Source of the DNA: Microplitis mediator
Taxonomy: Eukaryota > Arthropoda > Insecta > Hymenoptera > Braconidae
DNA: 64,000 bases
Assembly: GCF_029852145.1 (NCBI RefSeq)
Contig: NC_079971.1
Location: forward strand, 10,211,697-10,275,696
Reading direction: 5' to 3'
The notes under the pieces were generated by a model. That model was given only the letters and a program-made list of their open reading frames with translations, was not told the origin of the DNA and did no database searches. Shown one piece after another: positions 1 to 12,215 of the stretch (the stretch's first letter is position 1; every line of letters starts with the position of its first letter). Both the position numbers and the translations under genes were made by a program.

Positions 1-1
1 C

Positions 2-2370
2 ATTCCTAGTGACAGAAATCTAACAACACAAGAAATAGATAAACACATTCAAGCAATGAACAATCACATCACAAGCGCAATAGCAGCAATAGTACCCAAA
101 AAACCCAGAAACAACAACTTCAACAGCTACTATATCAACAACAAAATTGAAAGACTTCATAAACAAAAATCACATCTTCTAACACGGCTTCACAAGATTC
201 AAAAAACAGACGCAGGTAACCACTAACTGATCAATAATATCAAACAGCACCTAATAGAAACCAGTAATAAAATTCAATTAGAAATAAAGTTGAACATGGA
301 AACACTGGGAAAAAATCGCCAAGAAAATTGACCATCGAGACTCCAGTAAATTTTTCCCAATTATCAATAAAATATTCAGACCACACGAAAGAACAGACAC
401 ACCAAATCTCACTGTAAAAGAAGAAGAAACACACCTACTAGACCGGTGTGGAATCAACAAAGAGACACTAAACAAAATAGACGAAGAATATGTGATTGAA
501 GAAGAACAGGACAAAGTCAATGTAATTGGCGCATACTACGAGACAATTAATTCTCCCCGGTACCTAAACGAAAACACTACCCTCAAAAACACGGTGGACC
601 AAAAAGTCACTGAATTCTTGAACAAACTACAAGAAAACAAAGATAACAACATAACAATTACAATTTTTTCAGATGTTAATAAAGCATACGCACCAAATGA
701 TTCAAAAAATAACTTCTTCTGTACCTCAGCAAAAGTAAATAATATTCTGAAACGACTAACAAATAAAACCTCTACTGGTATCGACGACATTCCATCAATA
801 GTACTGAAACACCTCCCAGCAAAAATGATCAGAGACTACTCCACGCTTTTTAACAACTCTTTAAGTCGGCAATACTTTCCTGAAATATGGAAAACATCAA
901 AAACTATCCCAATACTTAAAAAAGGTAAACCGGATAACCTACCATCAAGCTACAGGCCAATAAGCCTCACACCCAACATCAGTAAAGTGTATAAAGCCGT
1001 AATAAACGACTCCATAATAGCACACTGCAATGAGCATAAGACAATTCCTGATAATAAATTTGGGTTTAAGTTCCAGCACTCTACAGTGCACGCAATTAAC
1101 AAACTACTATCAGATGTCACAGCCTCATTGATTTAGAAAAAGCATTCGATACGGTATGGTTATACGGATTAATATATATTTTAATTATAAATCATTTCCA
1201 AGATTATCTAATCGGCACAATATGGAGCATGATCAGCAAAAGATCCTTCTATACCTGGAGCGGCAAAACAAAGTCATCAATCGCATTTGACATCCTCGAA
1301 GGTTTACAGCAGGGCACTGTAAACTCGCCCACATTATTCAACATCTTCACAAGCCATATACTGAACGCATTCAGACTAAACAGGAACAACAACACATACT
1401 CAATAGCCTACTAAAAGATCTATTAGAGTCACTAGTCAACAAAATAAATAACTTATATGCCAGATGGAATCTCCGAGTGAGCCCAGAAGGAAAATGCGAA
1501 ACAATTGTTTTCAGAAAACCAGCAAGATTTGTTACTAAAACCAAGAGAATAAACAACGATAAATTCTCCATAGAAACATTTAAACCAGACACACGAGAAC
1601 TCATTAAAATACCTACTAAAAATTCAGTAAAGTATCTAGGCATGAACATAGACTACCTAGCTAAATGCAAGAATCACTTAGATCTACAACTCACCAAAGT
1701 CAGAAACGCATACAGATCACTAGGCAGACTATTCCACAACAAATTCATTAGCCCGAAAGCAAAAATAATTTGCTACCAATTACTCGTGAGACCACTGTTA
1801 ACTTATGCAGCTCCAGTTTGCTGGAACCTGGGTGCAGCACAGATGGAGAAATTCAGAATGTTCGAAAGATCCTGCCGTAGAACAACACTAAACATGCATA
1901 GACGAGCTGAAACTGAATAAAGAGAAAGAATAAGTAACAAAGAACTTTATGATGCAGCAAACATTCCAAGGATAGATAACCATAGACTGAAACTAACGAG
2001 AGACTACTATAGTAAATTTGACACAATCAACAACACCTTCATCAAAAACCTAAAAAACATTAAAGGCAATATCAATACCAATGCACAAAAAGGACTGCTG
2101 CAGCCTTAAGCTTTTACAACTCTAGACAAACTCGGAATGATTCAGGATGGTATGAATGTACCAATCCTGTATCATAAAAGCAGACATAAAAGTAATAAGT
2201 CCTTAGACTTAACGATTTTTAAAAATAAACCCAACAAGTATTCGATTGCAATGCCAAGATGTAACCAAACTGACTTCCACAGACTAGATGAAAAGAAATA
2301 TTGGTGGAGTGACAAAACCACCAATGAATACAAGGAACTTCGCCAGAGACAAATTGTCCTAAATAGCTAA
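2..2370 (+). pseudogene. Jockey-like LINE ORF2 remnant (reverse transcriptase), 5' end outside window
   Basis: Pieces in several frames read as the linker, reverse transcriptase and C-terminal region of a non-LTR retrotransposon. Positions 2-226 give the region before RT. 492-1136 holds the palm N-terminus with the STGIDDIPSIVLKHLP and SYRPISLTPNISK motifs. After a frameshift near 1130 comes DLEKAFDTVW, then the LQQGTVNSPTLFNIF motif at about 1300-1345. The reading ends at SIAY near 1412, and the catalytic ADD that should follow is missing, as if a short deletion removed it. 1477-1920 continues with KYLGMNID and the LLVRPLLTYAAPVC thumb motif; 2137-2370 is the C-terminus, ending in TAG. Many stops and frameshifts show it is dead. 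The endonuclease domain would lie left of the window. Jockey-clade assignment is by motif look only. Confidence 0.8.
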
Positions 2371-2848
2371 TGACAATCATACAGTGACTAAATAATAAGA
2401 AGAAAAATATATTTTTTGTATTCTTTTTATTAAATATAAAAAAAAAACAAGAACAAATATTATAATAAGATATTATAATAAGACTGTAATATATGTAAAT
2501 ATGTAAATATGTACAAAAATATTAGATATAAGTAGTTTTAAGTTAGTTTTTAAGTGCAAAAATTTATATACAAGCTCGGGTTTTTTATTTTCATAAATTT
2601 TTTCCCACATAGCACACCAAAAAGCAAAAGAGATAAACAAAAAACACATATCTTATCGAAATCAAAACAGAGATCTAAATATTTAAAAAACAAACAGATC
2701 GCAAGAAGCCGAGAGCTACTAACGATAGCCAGCGCTTACTTATACTCACTAGAATAAGAAGTCTTTTTAATTAGTTTATTTATACTTTTAAGAAAATGTA
2801 CGAATGTTATTATTTAAAATAAATAAACTTTAAACAAACAAAAAAAAG
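2371..2848 (+). mobile_element. 3' untranslated tail of the jockey-like LINE
   Basis: AT-rich sequence after the ORF2 stop with A-rich runs near 2430 and an AATAAA signal at about 2818, followed by an A-rich tail near 2835-2848. A 67-codon reading at 2554-2757 is low in complexity and not regarded as a gene. Confidence 0.5.
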
Positions 2849-3122
2849 AAGTTAGCCTATTTCCAAAAATTTTAAAAAAGTTTGTATACTTTATAACATT
2901 TACGAATGCGTTAAATTAAATTTTTTCATTGACTTCATAAGATTTATGAATCATTATAAAATTATTTTTTCCGAATAATATTACGTTGTATGGGCGTATC
3001 TTAATTATTTCACAAAACATTATGATTCACACACCTGCACAGCATAATAATCACTCAGAAATTGCTATTAGATAGAATTTGCTAGAACTCAAATATTAAA
3101 AATTTTATATGATCAGATGAAC
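2849..3122. other. Unassigned AT-rich spacer
   Basis: AT-rich DNA between the LINE tail and the inverted-repeat element. I see no gene, repeat or RNA here. Confidence 0.4.
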
Positions 3123-4139
3123 GGCCATAGGGATATAAGTATGGTGAATCGGCCCCGGAAAGATATTTGAATGATACTTAGAGGGTATGTAGGTACTAAT
3201 AAAATACAAAGATCCTGAAAGTTTCAGATGTCTAACTAAATCCGTTTCCAAGAAAATAAATATTATGTAAAAAATAGAAAAATTTATTTTTCTTAGGACT
3301 GGCTTGACCGATTGGTCTAAAAATTTAGTATGTTTTGGGAGTTCATAATAGCTTTCAAAAAAAATAATTAACAGTTTTATAGCTTCATAAGATCCTTGAA
3401 AAAAAAATTGTTTTCTTCTAAATTGCTTTTTTCAACTATGATACTTAATACATCTATTCAGATAGTTTAGGCTATACTTTCTTAATTTAATGCATATTCA
3501 GATAGTTTGTAGCTATCAGAAATAATATTTTGTATTTAAAACAATGACAAAAAGTTTTTCATCACTGTGAAAAATTAAAATAGTTAAAAATAATTAATTA
3601 TTCATTAATTTTAATAAATATTTTTAAAAACAACTTTTTGTGTCACAGCTTGCCCGTATAAAAAAAAATTTCTCCCGGAGGGATCCCGCCGGGATCCCGC
3701 ATTTGGAACCTGCCGCTCATGAGACTGATCGGAACTTTAAACGGAAGATTGGCAGAACCTTTTAAATTGGTAAAGAGCATATAACTAGCCATAAAATTGT
3801 TAAGAAAAATGTTAGCATCTATTTTGAACGAATATTAGTAAATTCTGCTAGCTTTTATGATGTCTAAGATTTTAAATAGTGCCGCTAAAATTCCTGAAAT
3901 CTTCCGATAAGAGTATTTTGGGTATTTTTAGGTGATGTGACGTTTGCTACGTAAATATTAAAATCATTGAGTGTTTGATGTCGCAACACTGAGATCTCTA
4001 ACGAAAAACAACCCTGGGACCCAGATATCTCGGATGTCCCACTTATGGTGAAAGCATTGGAGAGATCTGGTGGCGTCACGAAGTGAATGTCCAAGGGTAA
4101 CCTACCCCATTTGGTACCATACACTCACTTTACCTTCTA

Positions 4140-5200
4140 AAACATCCCTTCCAGAGACTCAGGGTGCGCAGTAGACCCCTAAAAATCTGTATATAAACCC
4201 CCGAGAATCTTCCAAAGACAGTCAGTCGCTCTCAGTTGTAACCAAGTAAAGACTGAACTCAGTAGTGCAAGCAAGTCTGTTCTACGCTCGAATAATACCA
4301 TCATCCAGGTCTAATTGGCACAGAGAAGTTGATTCACCAAGCGAATTGAGCCCCATGATGGCAGCAGCAACGCTCAACTTGTGAGTACCCTGCAATTGAT
4401 TCGCTAATAAAAGAATTACGCTCAACTTGTGAGTACGTTCTTCGGTGATCAAAACACTGATCTGTACCCCATTTGGACTCTGTGGCGAATTAACGCTCCG
4501 TGTGAGTAGTATTTCCGCACACAACGCTCAACTTGTGAGTACGGTGCGGGAGTCGATTCGCTAAAAAGGAATTACGCTCAACTTGTGAGTACGTTCCGAA
4601 TCTGATTCGAGTCGCGAATAGACTTGTTCATTGCAAGTGACTAGAAGATTCACGAGTCACACCCAAAAGGGGTAAGCAAACGCACTACTTAAAAACCTAC
4701 CGCATTACTAACACTAGATTGTAACAGGAATTAATAAGCATTGTAAACACACTGGTACCAGAATATATTCTTCTCTTTCACTAAAACAAGTTTCATCATT
4801 TCCACAAAACCTTTCACTTTCCCAAATCGTAGAGAATAAGACTTTTCGAGGTCTATCCGGCAGCCCACCTCTCTTTCATTCCTAATACCCTAATAGCCAC
4901 GCAGGGTAAATAAATTGGGAACCCGATAGAATTCGCATCCGCTCGGCGAATTACTATCAAACTAATCACGTCCATCAAGGTAGGCAAATAAAATACTAAT
5001 CATTATAAGCGCGAGTTACGACACATGTATGCAACCACCCTCGATACTGAGTACGTTGCTTAAATATATTTTAACGTCTAAATTGACGCGTATTAATTAA
5101 ACGGGAACAAGGTAGCCCGCTATTTTCTTTGATTTCTTTATTGTGCATCGATAACCGCGAATAATCTAATTTAAGTATTAAAATACCCACCCCGGACGTG
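4140..5200 (+). mobile_element. LTR-like core inside the inverted-repeat element
   Basis: The core differs from the flanking arms and looks like a retroviral-type promoter. TGTATATAAACCCCCG at about 4188 is a TATA box, followed by a CAGTCAGTCGCTCTCAG stretch where an initiator would lie. Four copies of ACGCTCAACTTGTGAGTAC follow. A solo LTR captured in the element is the simplest reading, but I could not fix TG/CA borders or a duplication. No coding sequence is evident. Confidence 0.4.
4366..4592 (+). repeat. Four spaced copies of a 19-bp motif
   Basis: ACGCTCAACTTGTGAGTAC occurs at about 4367, 4420, 4522 and 4573. Spacers share GATTCGCTAA(T)AAAAG. A related CGCTCCGTGTGAGTAG lies at about 4494. 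The copies form two similar pairs about 155 bp apart, so the block probably arose by duplication of a pair. Confidence 0.75.
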
Positions 5201-5203
5201 ACA

Positions 5204-5360
5204 CTGAAACTGCAGAATACAAAAAATACCAATACTGCCGCGGCACTATTATTATTTTTTGTATTCCGCAGTTTCACCTGAAAGCACCCTACGAACTTTT
5301 TTTGGAAGATTGCAGGAATTTACGCGGCAGTATTGGTATTTTTTGTATTCTGCAGTTTCA
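5204..5360. repeat. Hairpin with ~38-bp near-perfect arms
   Basis: The left arm at 5204-5242 (CTGAAACTGCAGAATACAAA onward) is matched in reverse at 5323-5360. A third partial copy of the right arm (TTTTTTGTATTCCGCAGTTT) sits between them at about 5255-5275. It lies at the inner edge of the right arm of the larger element. Confidence 0.8.
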
Positions 5361-6283
5361 CATAAAAATATCCAAAATAATTTTATCGGAAGATTTCAGG
5401 AATTTGAGTGGCACTATTTAAAATCTTAGACATCATAAAAGCTAGCAGAATTTACTAATATTCGTTCAAACTAGATGCTAACATTTTTCTTAAGAATTTT
5501 ATAGCTAGTTATATGTTCTCTACCAATTGAAAAGGTTCCGCCAATCTTCCGCTTAAAGTTCCGATCAGTCTCATGAGCGGCAGGTTCTAAATGCGGGATT
5601 CCTCCGGGAGAAATTTTTTTTAACACGGGCAAGCTGTGAAACAAAAAGTTGTTTTTAAATTCATTTATTAAAATTAATAAATAATTGATTATTTTAATTT
5701 TTTACATTGATGAAAAAATTTTTGTCATTGTTTTAAATACAAAATATTATTTCTGATAGCTACAAAATATCTGAATATGCATTATTAAATAAAGAAAGTA
5801 TAGCCTAAACTTCTTGAATAGATGCATTAATTCAGCTGAAAAATGGTTTTTATTTTTTTCAACGATGGAGTACCTTTTTTAAAAATCTGAAAAAAGTATG
5901 TGTTATAGGGGAGTACATAAGGCTTTGAAAAAAAATAGTTTCATAATTGTTCCAAAATTGTATCATAGTTAGAAAAAAACAATTTAGAAAAAAACAATTT
6001 TTTTTTTCAAGGATCTTATGAAGCTATAAAACTGTTAATTATTTTTTTTGAAAGCTATTATGAACTCCCAAAACATACTAAATTTTTAGACCAATCGGTC
6101 AAGACAATCCTGAGAAAAATAAATTTTTCTATTTTTTACATAATATTTATTTTCTTGGAAACGGATTTAGTTAGACATCTGAAACTTTCAGGATCTTAAT
6201 ATTTTATAAGTACCTACATATCCTCTAAGTATCATTCAAATATCTTTCCGGGGCCGATTCACCATACTTGTACCCCTATGGCC

Positions 6284-7146
6284 TTTTATATCAATTTATA
6301 AAGTTATATATGTAAAATGAGCGAATTAACAAAAGAATCTGGTTTAGGTATGATGGAATTTTAACAATAAAAAAATTACACAAAATTCAATGAGAAATAA
6401 TTTAGATATTTATTTACACTTTGTACACTTAAATTTTTTTAGAAATAATACTAGATAGCGAATGCGACACAATAAATACGCGATAGCAAATGCAAACTAT
6501 AAAAGAATCACGCATAAAAATCTCGACACGTGGTCGGTAGCGGTTACTGACGCGGTAATTAATTTGTAATTAATTAAATGCGAACAACAATCAGTATATA
6601 CTCATAAATTAGTAGCCTTGATATACTAGCTAATTATTGAGAATATTTTAGCGTAAGTTAGCTAATTATTGCACAAGAATAATTAATTTAAGTGAGCGAT
6701 TTAAGAACACGAGGTTGTACTGTTGAATGCACTATTGGCTGAAAAGCGCACCAACGGGAAGTAGTTAACAGCTAATTTCTCTGATTAGCTGCCGAGCACG
6801 CTGGTGTAAGACGAATTTTCTGATTGGTCGATTAGTAGCGGGTTTTCATGCCGTCTTGATACGGTCATGAGTAAGAAATTGTACGTGCCGGGCCCAAATA
6901 GCGAGTGACCCGGCACTATTCTGACCTTGAAGTCCGTAGCGAGTTCGGCAACTCCCGGACGTAGCGGAATCGCACGAATCTTTGCAAATTGTCTATGCTC
7001 GTGACTGAACAATATAAAATAGTAAAAATTACATTAAAGTTTTTTGACTATATAGATAAATGTGTCAGATTATAGACAAAATAATGTAATTTTATATATT
7101 TATATGAAATTGAAATGTAAAGATTTATATTATTATACATAAATAT
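6284..7146. other. Unassigned region with a GC-richer island
   Basis: AT-rich DNA with a GC-richer stretch at about 6740-7000. On the minus strand this stretch has a GACCAATCAG (CCAAT-box-like) sequence and a 75-codon open reading without recognisable domains. It may be an old LTR or promoter fragment. I see no supportable gene. Confidence 0.3.
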
Positions 7147-7397
7147 CAGTGGGTATACCATGAAATCACGGCGGATACACCGTGGAACCCCGGTGGTAAA
7201 ATGGCACGAAGCCACCGTGGTTACACCGTGTAATCACAGTGGATACACCATGTAATCACACTGGATACACCGTGTAATCACAGTGGGCACGCCGTGTATA
7301 CACGGTGGTAAAATGACACAAAGCCATCGAGTAACCACCGTGGATCCATGGTGTTTACACTTCCACGCTGTTTTCACCGTGATTCAAATCCACCAGG
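7147..7397. repeat. Degenerate CACCGTG-palindrome minisatellite
   Basis: About 250 bp made of repeated CACCGTG/CACGGTG heptamers separated by short spacers such as GATTACA- and GTATACA-like words, giving overlapping small palindromes. The right end, TTTCACCGTGATTCAAATC, is also the inner terminus of the better preserved element at 59975-60378, so both belong to one family. The left terminus is not preserved here. Confidence 0.85.
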
Positions 7398-9250
7398 GTT
7401 GTAGAAACGCAATATTGTATAACATTTTTAAAAAGCAATACTCTGGGAACTGAATGATAATTTTATAGAGTCTTATGAACTCTTATAAAATTCTAAAGTA
7501 TTCGATAAAATTTTATAAAATGTAATTCAAGAACAAAAAAATTGCCGTTAACCGATTTTATAAAATTGTGTAATACTTGGTAAAATTTTTCGTAATTTTG
7601 TTTTTTTTTTTCGCTGTGATGGGAAATTTACGAAATTTTCCGAATGGTTAGAATTTCATTGATTGAAAAATTGCGATACCAAACTTTAGAATCTTAATAC
7701 TAAAAGAGTTCAAACTTTCGCAACATTTTCTTTGTCATCCTAAATGATATTTTCGGTATATCTAAAAAAATAAATTTAATTTTTTTGCTTACTCTAAAGA
7801 TTTAATCTAAAACGTCTGAATAATCTATTATCAAGTGTATCGATTACTTTAGCCCCAAAAATGTTTGACTTTTAGTTGTTATTTACATACTTTTGAAAAT
7901 TCATTCTATGATTGTATTATTTTAATAAATCGATGATACAAAACTATGACTTGCAAATTACATCAATATTGCGTGAAATACTTGTCATTGATGTAAAGAG
8001 ATGATTTCAGAGTGACATCCATATTACGTACAACCGTGACTTTGCTACTGATGTAATTATATTACTTGAAATAACGCCATTATAATGTACAGCAATCAGT
8101 TTAGTACTGCATAACAATATGAGTACGAAATATGATTCATAACTGTGACGTCATACAAGAATCAAGCTTACATTAACATGGCGTCACAAATTTTTACATC
8201 AAACTAAAGTCATATAGAACGTCAGATTGACGTCCAATTTACATAAGATGTCATGCCATTTCTATGAATTACGTATGACGTTAAATTAAGGTTATTAAAG
8301 TTATGTATTTACTGGAATGTCAGGTCTGATTATGCACAGTTATGCCTGAAATAATAAATAAATTCCAAACCGACTAGGCCTGTATTTATTGGTTCAAGAA
8401 TGACTAAGTACTAACAGGCCAGATCATGTAAATTGTTACTTTTGTCGAGCTCGGAAATATAAATATATTAAGGGTATTGTCAACCTAGTACAACCTGGAA
8501 ATATTGACAATAATGTTCTGGAACTCAAGAAACTTGACAACAGCATGAAATTTTGGGGCTGGTCTGCAGGGTCAACACGTTAAAATTTTTTTTTGCTTGG
8601 AAATTTTAGACTGGATTTTCGATCAAATTTTCTCAGTAAGAATAAATTATATTAAATGTCGATTTTGATTCCAATAAGCCTACGAGTCGTTTTCCTATGT
8701 TTTGGTCATTATTAATGGAAAAACTTACACTTAAAAAGATTCCATCTTCCAATTTCATAATCATCAATCCTAGAGAGTACAAACATGATTTTTTTTTTAA
8801 GAATCAGATTTAAGAGAATATGAAAAAAAAACTGGAAGTTACTACACCAAACTAGTGAAAATTGTACTACACTTTGTGGTTGCCGCATTGACAACTGTAG
8901 TAACATCAGCCAGAGTGTGCATGATATTTCTCTACGATAAGAGTTCTGCTTACTACTGCAATGTGGCAAAACTTTGTAGGCTCCACAACTACTCAATGTA
9001 GTATAAAATACTTATTTTCGTGGTTTTGGGAACCACACAATTTTATATGAATTGGTATCTGTAACTATGTTTGGAGTATACAATACCAGATTACTTGTAC
9101 AATCTACTCCAATATGTAGTAAAATGATCGAAAGACGAAAATAACAACGCCACCCACAACTTTTTTACTCCACTCTGTCGGTATACTTCGACTTGTGTCA
9201 GTATATTTTATATTATAAATAATATTATGAAATATTATAAATAATAATAT
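7398..9250. other. AT-rich repeat debris without genes
   Basis: No coding sequence is supportable. 7980-8330 contains repeated GATGTAA and TGACGTC-like words and may be an old MITE. 8547-8592 carries, in reverse, the GTTGACCCTGCAGGCCAGCC-like word found in the elements at 57716 and 61730. 8850-9150 is rich in ACTACA/TGTAGT words and resembles 14865-15035 on the other side of the next nest. Confidence 0.4.
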
Positions 9251-9936
9251 ATGGGTCATTCCATGTCAAATCGACAAATTTTTTACCCGACCCACTTCGA
9301 TTTTGCTCAAAGTTTTTTATCTTTTTCTACCCCCTAAAATACATTTTTAGGAATTATTTCAGATTTTTTTACCCAACTCAAAGAATGTTACGATGTTTTG
9401 GAAAAAACCACTCTTTTTTTTTTAAATCGCTAGAACTTTTTCAAAAATTGACCGATTGGGACCACACCAAATTGAAAATTTTTGTGTTTTAATGTAGTAT
9501 TGAAAAAAAATACGAAAAAAATTTCAGAAGTCCGGATCTATGAAATATTTGAGTTTTTTTTCGAAATAACCGTAAGTTTCGCGAAGTCCGACCCCTTTTA
9601 TTGGTTTTTTTTTTTCTCAAAAAAAACTTCAACTAATTCTGCAGAAACCTGCACTAGTTTCAAGATGTGCCGACGATTGCTTCTAATTTTTTTTTTAATT
9701 AAAAAAAAAGTTTTTTTGAATTTGGCTCATTTTATGTGACTTTATTATGAAATTTTATTGGCTTCCTCGTGAATTTTCAGAAGTTGAAGAATAAATTTTT
9801 ATTGGAAAATTTTAAGTGGTAATCATCCGAAAAATTGTGTTTTTTTTTTCTTTCAAAATAGTAAGGAATAAAGAGAAAGACGATCTGCACTAAAATAAAT
9901 TCATAGTTCTCATATCTTTTAATAAATGAAAAATAA

Positions 9937-10307
9937 TTTTTTTGTGACAGACACTTGAAATCTACGACATTTAGTGCCTATAGCCGGCAGCTAAAAATAT
10001 TAGATAAGATACAGCTGGTAAAAAAGACACCTAATCGTTCTAATAGTGACGTCATCATCGGATCAAAAAATATATTTTTTGGTTTCATGTGCGATAGCAA
10101 ACGACCAAAAAATATCGAAGTAACTTAAAGAGCCATCTTGTGATAAAATTTATTATCATTTTAATTCGTCCACTTACCGACTTCTCTCTAATTTTCAACA
10201 AATACTCAAAATAATCTTACCAAATAAATTAACACGGATTTATAACCTGCCATTTATAGGCACTAAATGTAGTAAATTTCAAATATCTGTCACAAAAACT
10301 AACGTAT
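9937..10307. mobile_element. Inner hairpin element, part 1 (module C)
   Basis: A module of about 364 bp whose ends are inverted copies: TTTTTGTGACAGACACTTGA at the left and its reverse complement near 10280-10300, matching over about 45 bp including ACATTTAGTGCCTATA. The whole module recurs in reverse at 54613-54976. GTAT at 10304-10307 is the left target duplication of the LTR element that follows. Confidence 0.85.
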
Positions 10308-10564
10308 TGTAACGAATGTGAAACTGATCTTTTAAATATTTGGATAGCTAGAAAACAAATGCCTTCTTCTCTTGTTTTATAGATGCGCGATTAAAGCCAG
10401 TCAGTCGTATATTGACAGTTAAACAGCAAACATTGTATCTCAATAAACTATATATTGCCCTTGCTTTCTTTTACTGCTGTTAATTGTGGTATTATTATTT
10501 CTAATATAAGTGTGTTATCATTGTAGTGTATAAGTGATATTAATTTAAGATACCAACCACTACA
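10308..10564 (+). repeat. 5' LTR (257 bp)
   Basis: TG...CA borders. It contains AATAAACTATATATTGCC near 10440, usable as a polyadenylation region. It is paired with 13151-13407. Confidence 0.9.
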
Positions 10565-10565
10565 A

Positions 10566-10584
10566 TTTGGTGTCAGAAGTGCGC
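10566..10584 (+). promoter_or_regulatory. Primer-binding-site-like sequence
   Basis: TTTGGTGTCAGAAGTGCG directly after the LTR. Nearly the same word, TTTGGTGTCAGAAGTGGG, follows the 5' LTR of the giant element at 32316. I did not assign the tRNA. Confidence 0.6.
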
Positions 10585-10699
10585 GTAACCTTTGTGTGGA
10601 TTTACAAATATAAAATAAAAATAGCTGTCAAAATATTGCGACGCGACGGGAAAGGCAAAAATTTGAAACGATCGTGTTTTTGATATTAAAAAAAGACGT

Positions 10700-11160
10700 A
10701 AACCCAGTGATCAATTAAACGAGTTTAGTGAAAACATATTTTTTTTAAATTTGTGATAAAGTGCGCGTGTGAATTTTAATAAATTCGGTGATGAATTAAA
10801 AAAAAAAAAAAAAAGTTCTGTGGATATGTGTTATAGTGTTAAAGTTCGCGAAGTAATATAAATAAATACGGTGATGAATTAATTGAAATTTGTGAATATA
10901 TTTCATAATATAGATTCCAAGTGCGTGTAATAATTTAAACGAATTCAGTGATAAAATAATTAAGTTTTGTGAAAATATTTTTCTTAATCGGTGTCAAAGT
11001 GCGTATTTGAATTTATTTGTGTGATATACTACATATAAAAAAAAAAGTTCGGGATTAATGAATTAGTGTTGTAAAAATATTTCTATTAATTTGTGTTAAA
11101 GTGCGGGTATGAGTAATTACGTGTGATAAAAATATAAAATAAAAGTGATCGAAACATTAA
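10700..11160 (+). repeat. Degenerate ~75-90-bp leader repeats
   Basis: About five imperfect units, each with a TTTGTGAAAATATTTTT-like part, an AAAGTGCGNGT part and a TTCGGTGATGAATTAA part. They lie between the primer site and the first ATG. They probably expanded in the leader RNA; a packaging or structural role is possible but unproven. Confidence 0.6.
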
Positions 11161-11266
11161 ACGACGGATAATCTTATTTTTTTAAAAATAGGAAGAAGTA
11201 AAGACGGCAAAAAATTTTCGTAGAATTGATTAAGAAGTTAAAATTGAACTTGTGGACAAATTACAA

Positions 11267-11320
11267 ATGGGAAAGGATAAATTTGGTGATGTATCATTAT
11301 TTAATAATAATAGTAGTTAG
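11267..11320 (+). pseudogene. Short gag-like start, 17 codons
   Basis: ATG at 11267 opens a 17-residue reading (MGKDKFGDVSLFNNNSS) ending in TAG at 11318-11320. It sits where gag should start in an LTR element. The rest of gag is absent, so this may be the stub of the deleted gene. No domain can be assigned. Confidence 0.35.
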
Positions 11321-11679
11321 GTAAAATTAAAAATAAAAGAAGCATCATTTTATTAAACATAAATTAACTAGAAATATCGTGACATTTAACCGCTCTTTTG
11401 TTTTGTAATCGATTGACGTAATTAATAAACCGGGTATATTTAATGATTTTGTGTTGAAGAACAAAAGATAACAAATTTTGTATAGATAGTCATTTTTGAA
11501 AATTTTTATCTGGGCTATGTAATACCTCAAGTACTTATCGAGTTAATAAAAATAGTTTTATACAAATGAATAGGAAAGTTTCATGAAACTGCTGAGATTA
11601 CTATCATGAGTTAAATTTAAAAAAAAAAAAAAAAAAAGTCGATATTAACGGAAATGATTAAAAAATTTATTTACTTCAA

Positions 11680-11808
11680 TGCGATTGGGAAGGTCCTTAT
11701 GAAATTGAAAATAGGCTAAATAATGTAGTTTATAGAATCAGAAAAATTCCCAACGGGAAATATAAATTCGTACATGTAAATCGTCTTGCGCCGTATTGTG
11801 ATCAATAA
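11680..11808 (+). pseudogene. Integrase C-terminal tail of the deleted retrotransposon
   Basis: A 42-codon reading ending in TAA at 11806-11808 begins CDWEGPYEIENRLNNVVYRI and ends with the VHVNRLAPY motif. This W-x-GPY ... VYRIR ... VHVNRLAPY arrangement is the standard C-terminal end of Ty3/gypsy integrases. Everything upstream of it in pol has been removed. It fixes the element's superfamily and orientation. Confidence 0.8.
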
Positions 11809-11819
11809 GAAAAAATAAA

Positions 11820-12215
11820 AGAGAAGTCCGGCTGGGACCCTGAACGATCTCAATGTAGACGTTGTAAAGGGTTCCCGAGATTCTGTAGTCAATTAGTAAG
11901 TCTAGGATATCTTGCAAACTGATAGAGTTGAAGATGTCTGAACGACTGCTAAAGACTGGTATAGTCCTTAGGAGAAGTCTGACAGTGGACCCTGAATAAC
12001 CACACTGTAGACGTTGTTGAAGAGTTCCCGAGATTCTGAAAGAAGTCTGGCTGAGGGCTCCGAACGATCTCGGTGGCAACGTTGTTCGAGGGATTCCCGG
12101 GATTCTATAAGGACTGGAATGTTCTAAGTTCGGTTATTAGCTGAGGGAAGTCCGTCTGAGGACCCTGAACGATTAGTCGTTGTAAGGGGTTCCCGGGATT
12201 CTTGGGCCGTTGATG
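11820..12215 (+). repeat. Imperfect tandem repeats after the integrase tail
   Basis: About four units share GAAGTC(C/T)GNCTG, GACCCTGAACGATC, GTAGACGTTGT and GGGTTCCCG(A/G)GATTCT. Unit length varies from roughly 70 to 110 bp. They are noncoding and lie in the 3' part of the retrotransposon. Confidence 0.75.

Larger units (their letters stand above)
3123..6283. mobile_element. 3.2-kb element with ~0.8-0.9 kb terminal inverted repeats
   Basis: The left end GGCCATAGGGATATAAG and the right end read in reverse, GGCCATAGGGGTACAAG, continue as matching arms for 800-900 bp: about 3123-3935 and 5355-6283. Shared blocks include GAATCGGCCCCGGAAAGA, the run CTCCCGGAGGGATCC, and CTCATGAGACTGATCGG. The arms differ by scattered substitutions and short indels, so this is an aged foldback. 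No transposase is visible. No clear target duplication is seen: the flanks read GATGAAC on the left and TTTTATAT on the right. The roughly 1.4-kb core is annotated separately. Confidence 0.85.

Noticed and set aside
2554..2757. 67-codon reading after the first LINE
   Set aside because: Low-complexity Lys/Phe/Ser sequence in the LINE 3' region, with no domain.
7147..7397. CACCGTG array as a CRISPR array
   Set aside because: Units are short palindromes with irregular, related spacers in a eukaryotic transposon setting, and no cas genes are present.
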